Position numbers and translations under genes: made by a program | In this document: one piece after another, positions 6,642 through 8,222 of the stretch | Layout: each line of letters opens with the position of its first letter | How positions within the stretch are numbered: position 1 is the stretch's first letter | The notes under the pieces: generated by a model | Told to the model about the DNA's origin: nothing | Database searches by the model: none | The model's input: the letters and a program-made list of their open reading frames with translations, nothing else | Assembly: GCA_903928835.1 (NCBI GenBank) | Contig: CAIYSK010000217.1 | Coordinates: 1 to 8,222, forward strand | Source: an uncultured cyanobacterium | GTDB lineage: Bacteria > Cyanobacteriota > Cyanobacteriia > PCC-6307 > Cyanobiaceae | DNA: 8,222 nucleotides | Direction: 5' to 3'

Positions 6642-8222
6642 CTAGGGAGACGGGGGAGCAAGCGGCTCTAGGGCCGCAAACACCTCAGCCATGCTGAGCT
6701 GGCGACGCAGCAACATGGTCAAGGGAGCTCCACCGCGCTGAATGCCTCCGGCGGCCGGGACCAACTGATTCAGAAGCTGGCCCCCCAGCAAATACTGATC
6801 AAAAAAGGCCAGCGACAAACCCTTGAGTTCCTGATAGGCCTCGGGGCGATCCGGCCCCACAAGGAACACCGGCAGGGGCTTCGAACCATCAAGGAACGAC
6901 AAATGGGTGGCACCGTCGACCACAGCCACCATCCGTCCAGGCTGCTTAAGCGACGTAAATGGCCCCACCTGCTGGGAGATGGGCGGAGCAAAGATGTCAT
7001 GGGTGCCTGCAATGAACAGCATTGGGGTTGAAATCGCCCCAAGGGACTTGGCACTGAAAATCGGATTGGTCACGGGATTCACCGCCACCACCGCCTTGAC
7101 CCGCGGATCCGACTGATCCGGTTCAGTCACAGCTTTCTCAGGGTCCTGGCATTGCCAGAGAATGGCCAAGTTGAGAACAACATGCTTGGAATCGGCAACG
7201 GTCTTGCATGACGCTTGGAGATGGGCCCAATCCAGGCGAGCTCCACCAAGCGCTGTCACGGTGTAACCACCGAGCGATTGACCCAAAGCACCCACCAAGG
7301 TGGTGTCGATGCGGGTGCCCCAGCGCTGCTGCACCTGGTCGATCAGATCACTCACTGAGCGTGGCTGGCCAAACCAAGCCCCAGGGGGTGGAATCGGTGA
7401 ACTCCCCATCAAGGCCCCCCCGATCGCGTTGGAGCTCGTAAACGGAAAGTTGAGCGTGGCCACCCCATAGCCATGGCTAGCCAAGTGCTGGGCCAGATAG
7501 AGCAGGGCGTTGAAATCGTTGTCCAGGCCCGGAGCCAAAACCACCAGGGGCGCCTTTGTCTTGGCAGTGGCTTGGGCCGGCAAGTACAGAACTGCCTGCA
7601 CCGTCTTGCCGTAACGGCCCATATAACGAAAGGGTTGGCGGGTAAAGGCCGCCGGACCTGCCTTAGCCAAACTCGTCAGATTGGGCTGCACCAGGGGGGA
7701 GGCCAACGGCGCCCCGCCATCAAGGGCCACCAAGCCCGGATAGAGCTTGTTTCGTTCATCAAAAGCGTGGCTGATCTCCCGCACCACAGCCATCACCATC
7801 CGCCCATCCACAGGAAGGTCGCGCAGGGGAAAGGCCTCCAGCACATGGATCAAACTCAGACGGCCGGTTGGGGCCGCTCCCAGCACCAAAGCGGCCTCGA
7901 GAGCGGACTGAGCCACTGGTGCAGGCAAAGCCAGGGCTTTCGCCAATTGCGCGATCACCTCCTGGCCAATCGGCGCCGCCAAAGCCTGGGAGAGCATCAG
8001 GGACGAAAAGGGCGCGCCCATGGACAGGGCCCGACGCAGGTCCAAACGCTCAGCAGGTCTGAGGCGATCCAGGTACCAGCTCAATCCACCTTCGCTCTGG
8101 CCAGTGCTCGCAAAGACGGCCAACTCCTTCACGGAGACAGAACGCTCCAGTTCGCCAAAACGAACGCTGAGTCGCTCAGCGGCCAGCAACGGCCCCCCAC
8201 TGACCATGGTGGAGACCAGCAG
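6642..8222 (-). CDS. Alpha/beta hydrolase with DUF1400-type N-terminus (5' partial)
   Basis: This is probably an exported or membrane-associated esterase/lipase-like hydrolase of unknown substrate. Counting from an in-frame ATG at 8207 gives 521 residues, but the frame is open to the edge. The residues around that ATG (LLVSTMVSGGPLLAAE) look like the end of a signal peptide, so the true start is probably outside the window. The N-terminal part (about 10-140) resembles DUF1400, found next to hydrolase domains in cyanobacteria. The catalytic part has LVVLAPGLDNDFNALLYLAQHLASHGYGVATLNFP (221-255), the elbow GQSLGG with Ser311, GTHDIF with Asp404 and ATHLSF with His435, a complete Ser-Asp-His triad. 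Overall it resembles PAF-acetylhydrolase/dienelactone-hydrolase-like proteins. It ends in a Pro-rich tail and a TAG stop (6644-6642) within a CTAGCTAG palindrome. Confidence 0.88.
   Translation of the reverse strand: MLVSTMVSGGPLLAAERLSVRFGELERSVSVKELAVFASTGQSEGGLSWYLDRLRPAERLDLRRALSMGAPFSSLMLSQALAAPIGQEVIAQLAKALALPAPVAQSALEAALVLGAAPTGRLSLIHVLEAFPLRDLPVDGRMVMAVVREISHAFDERNKLYPGLVALDGGAPLASPLVQPNLTSLAKAGPAAFTRQPFRYMGRYGKTVQAVLYLPAQATAKTKAPLVVLAPGLDNDFNALLYLAQHLASHGYGVATLNFPFTSSNAIGGALMGSSPIPPPGAWFGQPRSVSDLIDQVQQRWGTRIDTTLVGALGQSLGGYTVTALGGARLDWAHLQASCKTVADSKHVVLNLAILWQCQDPEKAVTEPDQSDPRVKAVVAVNPVTNPIFSAKSLGAISTPMLFIAGTHDIFAPPISQQVGPFTSLKQPGRMVAVVDGATHLSFLDGSKPLPVFLVGPDRPEAYQELKGLSLAFFDQYLLGGQLLNQLVPAAGGIQRGGAPLTMLLRRQLSMAEVFAALEPLAPPSP

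Noticed and set aside
6638..6645. CTAGCTAG palindrome at the hydrolase stop codon as a terminator
   Set aside because: Eight bases without a loop cannot form a stable hairpin, no T-run follows on the minus strand, and the match is likely chance.

Overview
The window comes from a high-GC (by eye, a little over 60 %) unicellular cyanobacterium of the Cyanobium/Synechococcus type. The evidence is the picocyanobacterial character of the proteins, an alpha/beta hydrolase of the mainly cyanobacterial DUF1400 type, and three copies of the cyanobacterial HIP1 octamer GCGATCGC in about 2 kb. HIP1 is usually sparse in open-ocean Prochlorococcus and marine Synechococcus, so a freshwater or euryhaline relative is more likely. 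This is inference; no database search was possible. The DNA is packed almost end to end, with no rRNA, tRNA, CRISPR array or transposase.

Layout. Positions 2-46 (+) hold the last 14 codons of a gene that looks like a Dps-type ferritin. Positions 118-1794 (+) are pyrG (CTP synthase), overlapped by queE (1772-2467, +; 7-carboxy-7-deazaguanine synthase). On the minus strand at 2479-3033 lies a secreted ecotin-family serine protease inhibitor, tail to tail with queE and head to head with queC (3111-3803, +; 7-cyano-7-deazaguanine synthase). pabB (about 3817-5184, +) and pabC (5181-6053, +) follow; the two overlap by ATGA. The right end is on the minus strand: an unrecognised small secreted two-cysteine protein (6050-6538) and an alpha/beta hydrolase with a DUF1400-type N-terminus (6642-8222), which runs off the right edge.

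How the genes fit together. QueE and QueC are consecutive steps to preQ0, the precursor of queuosine in tRNA. PabB and PabC make p-aminobenzoate for folate. Both routes draw on the GTP cyclohydrolase I product, so the plus-strand block groups pterin/deazapurine-linked metabolism next to CTP synthesis. The ecotin gene interrupts this block in antisense orientation.

Most notable points. The ecotin homologue keeps both disulfide cysteines and the reactive-site loop but has Arg at P1, which predicts trypsin-like targets. There are also five short (15-18 bp) tandem duplications. One lies exactly over the queC stop / pabB start junction and appears to have opened up an ancestral stop-start overlap; another lies over the start codon of the small secreted protein.
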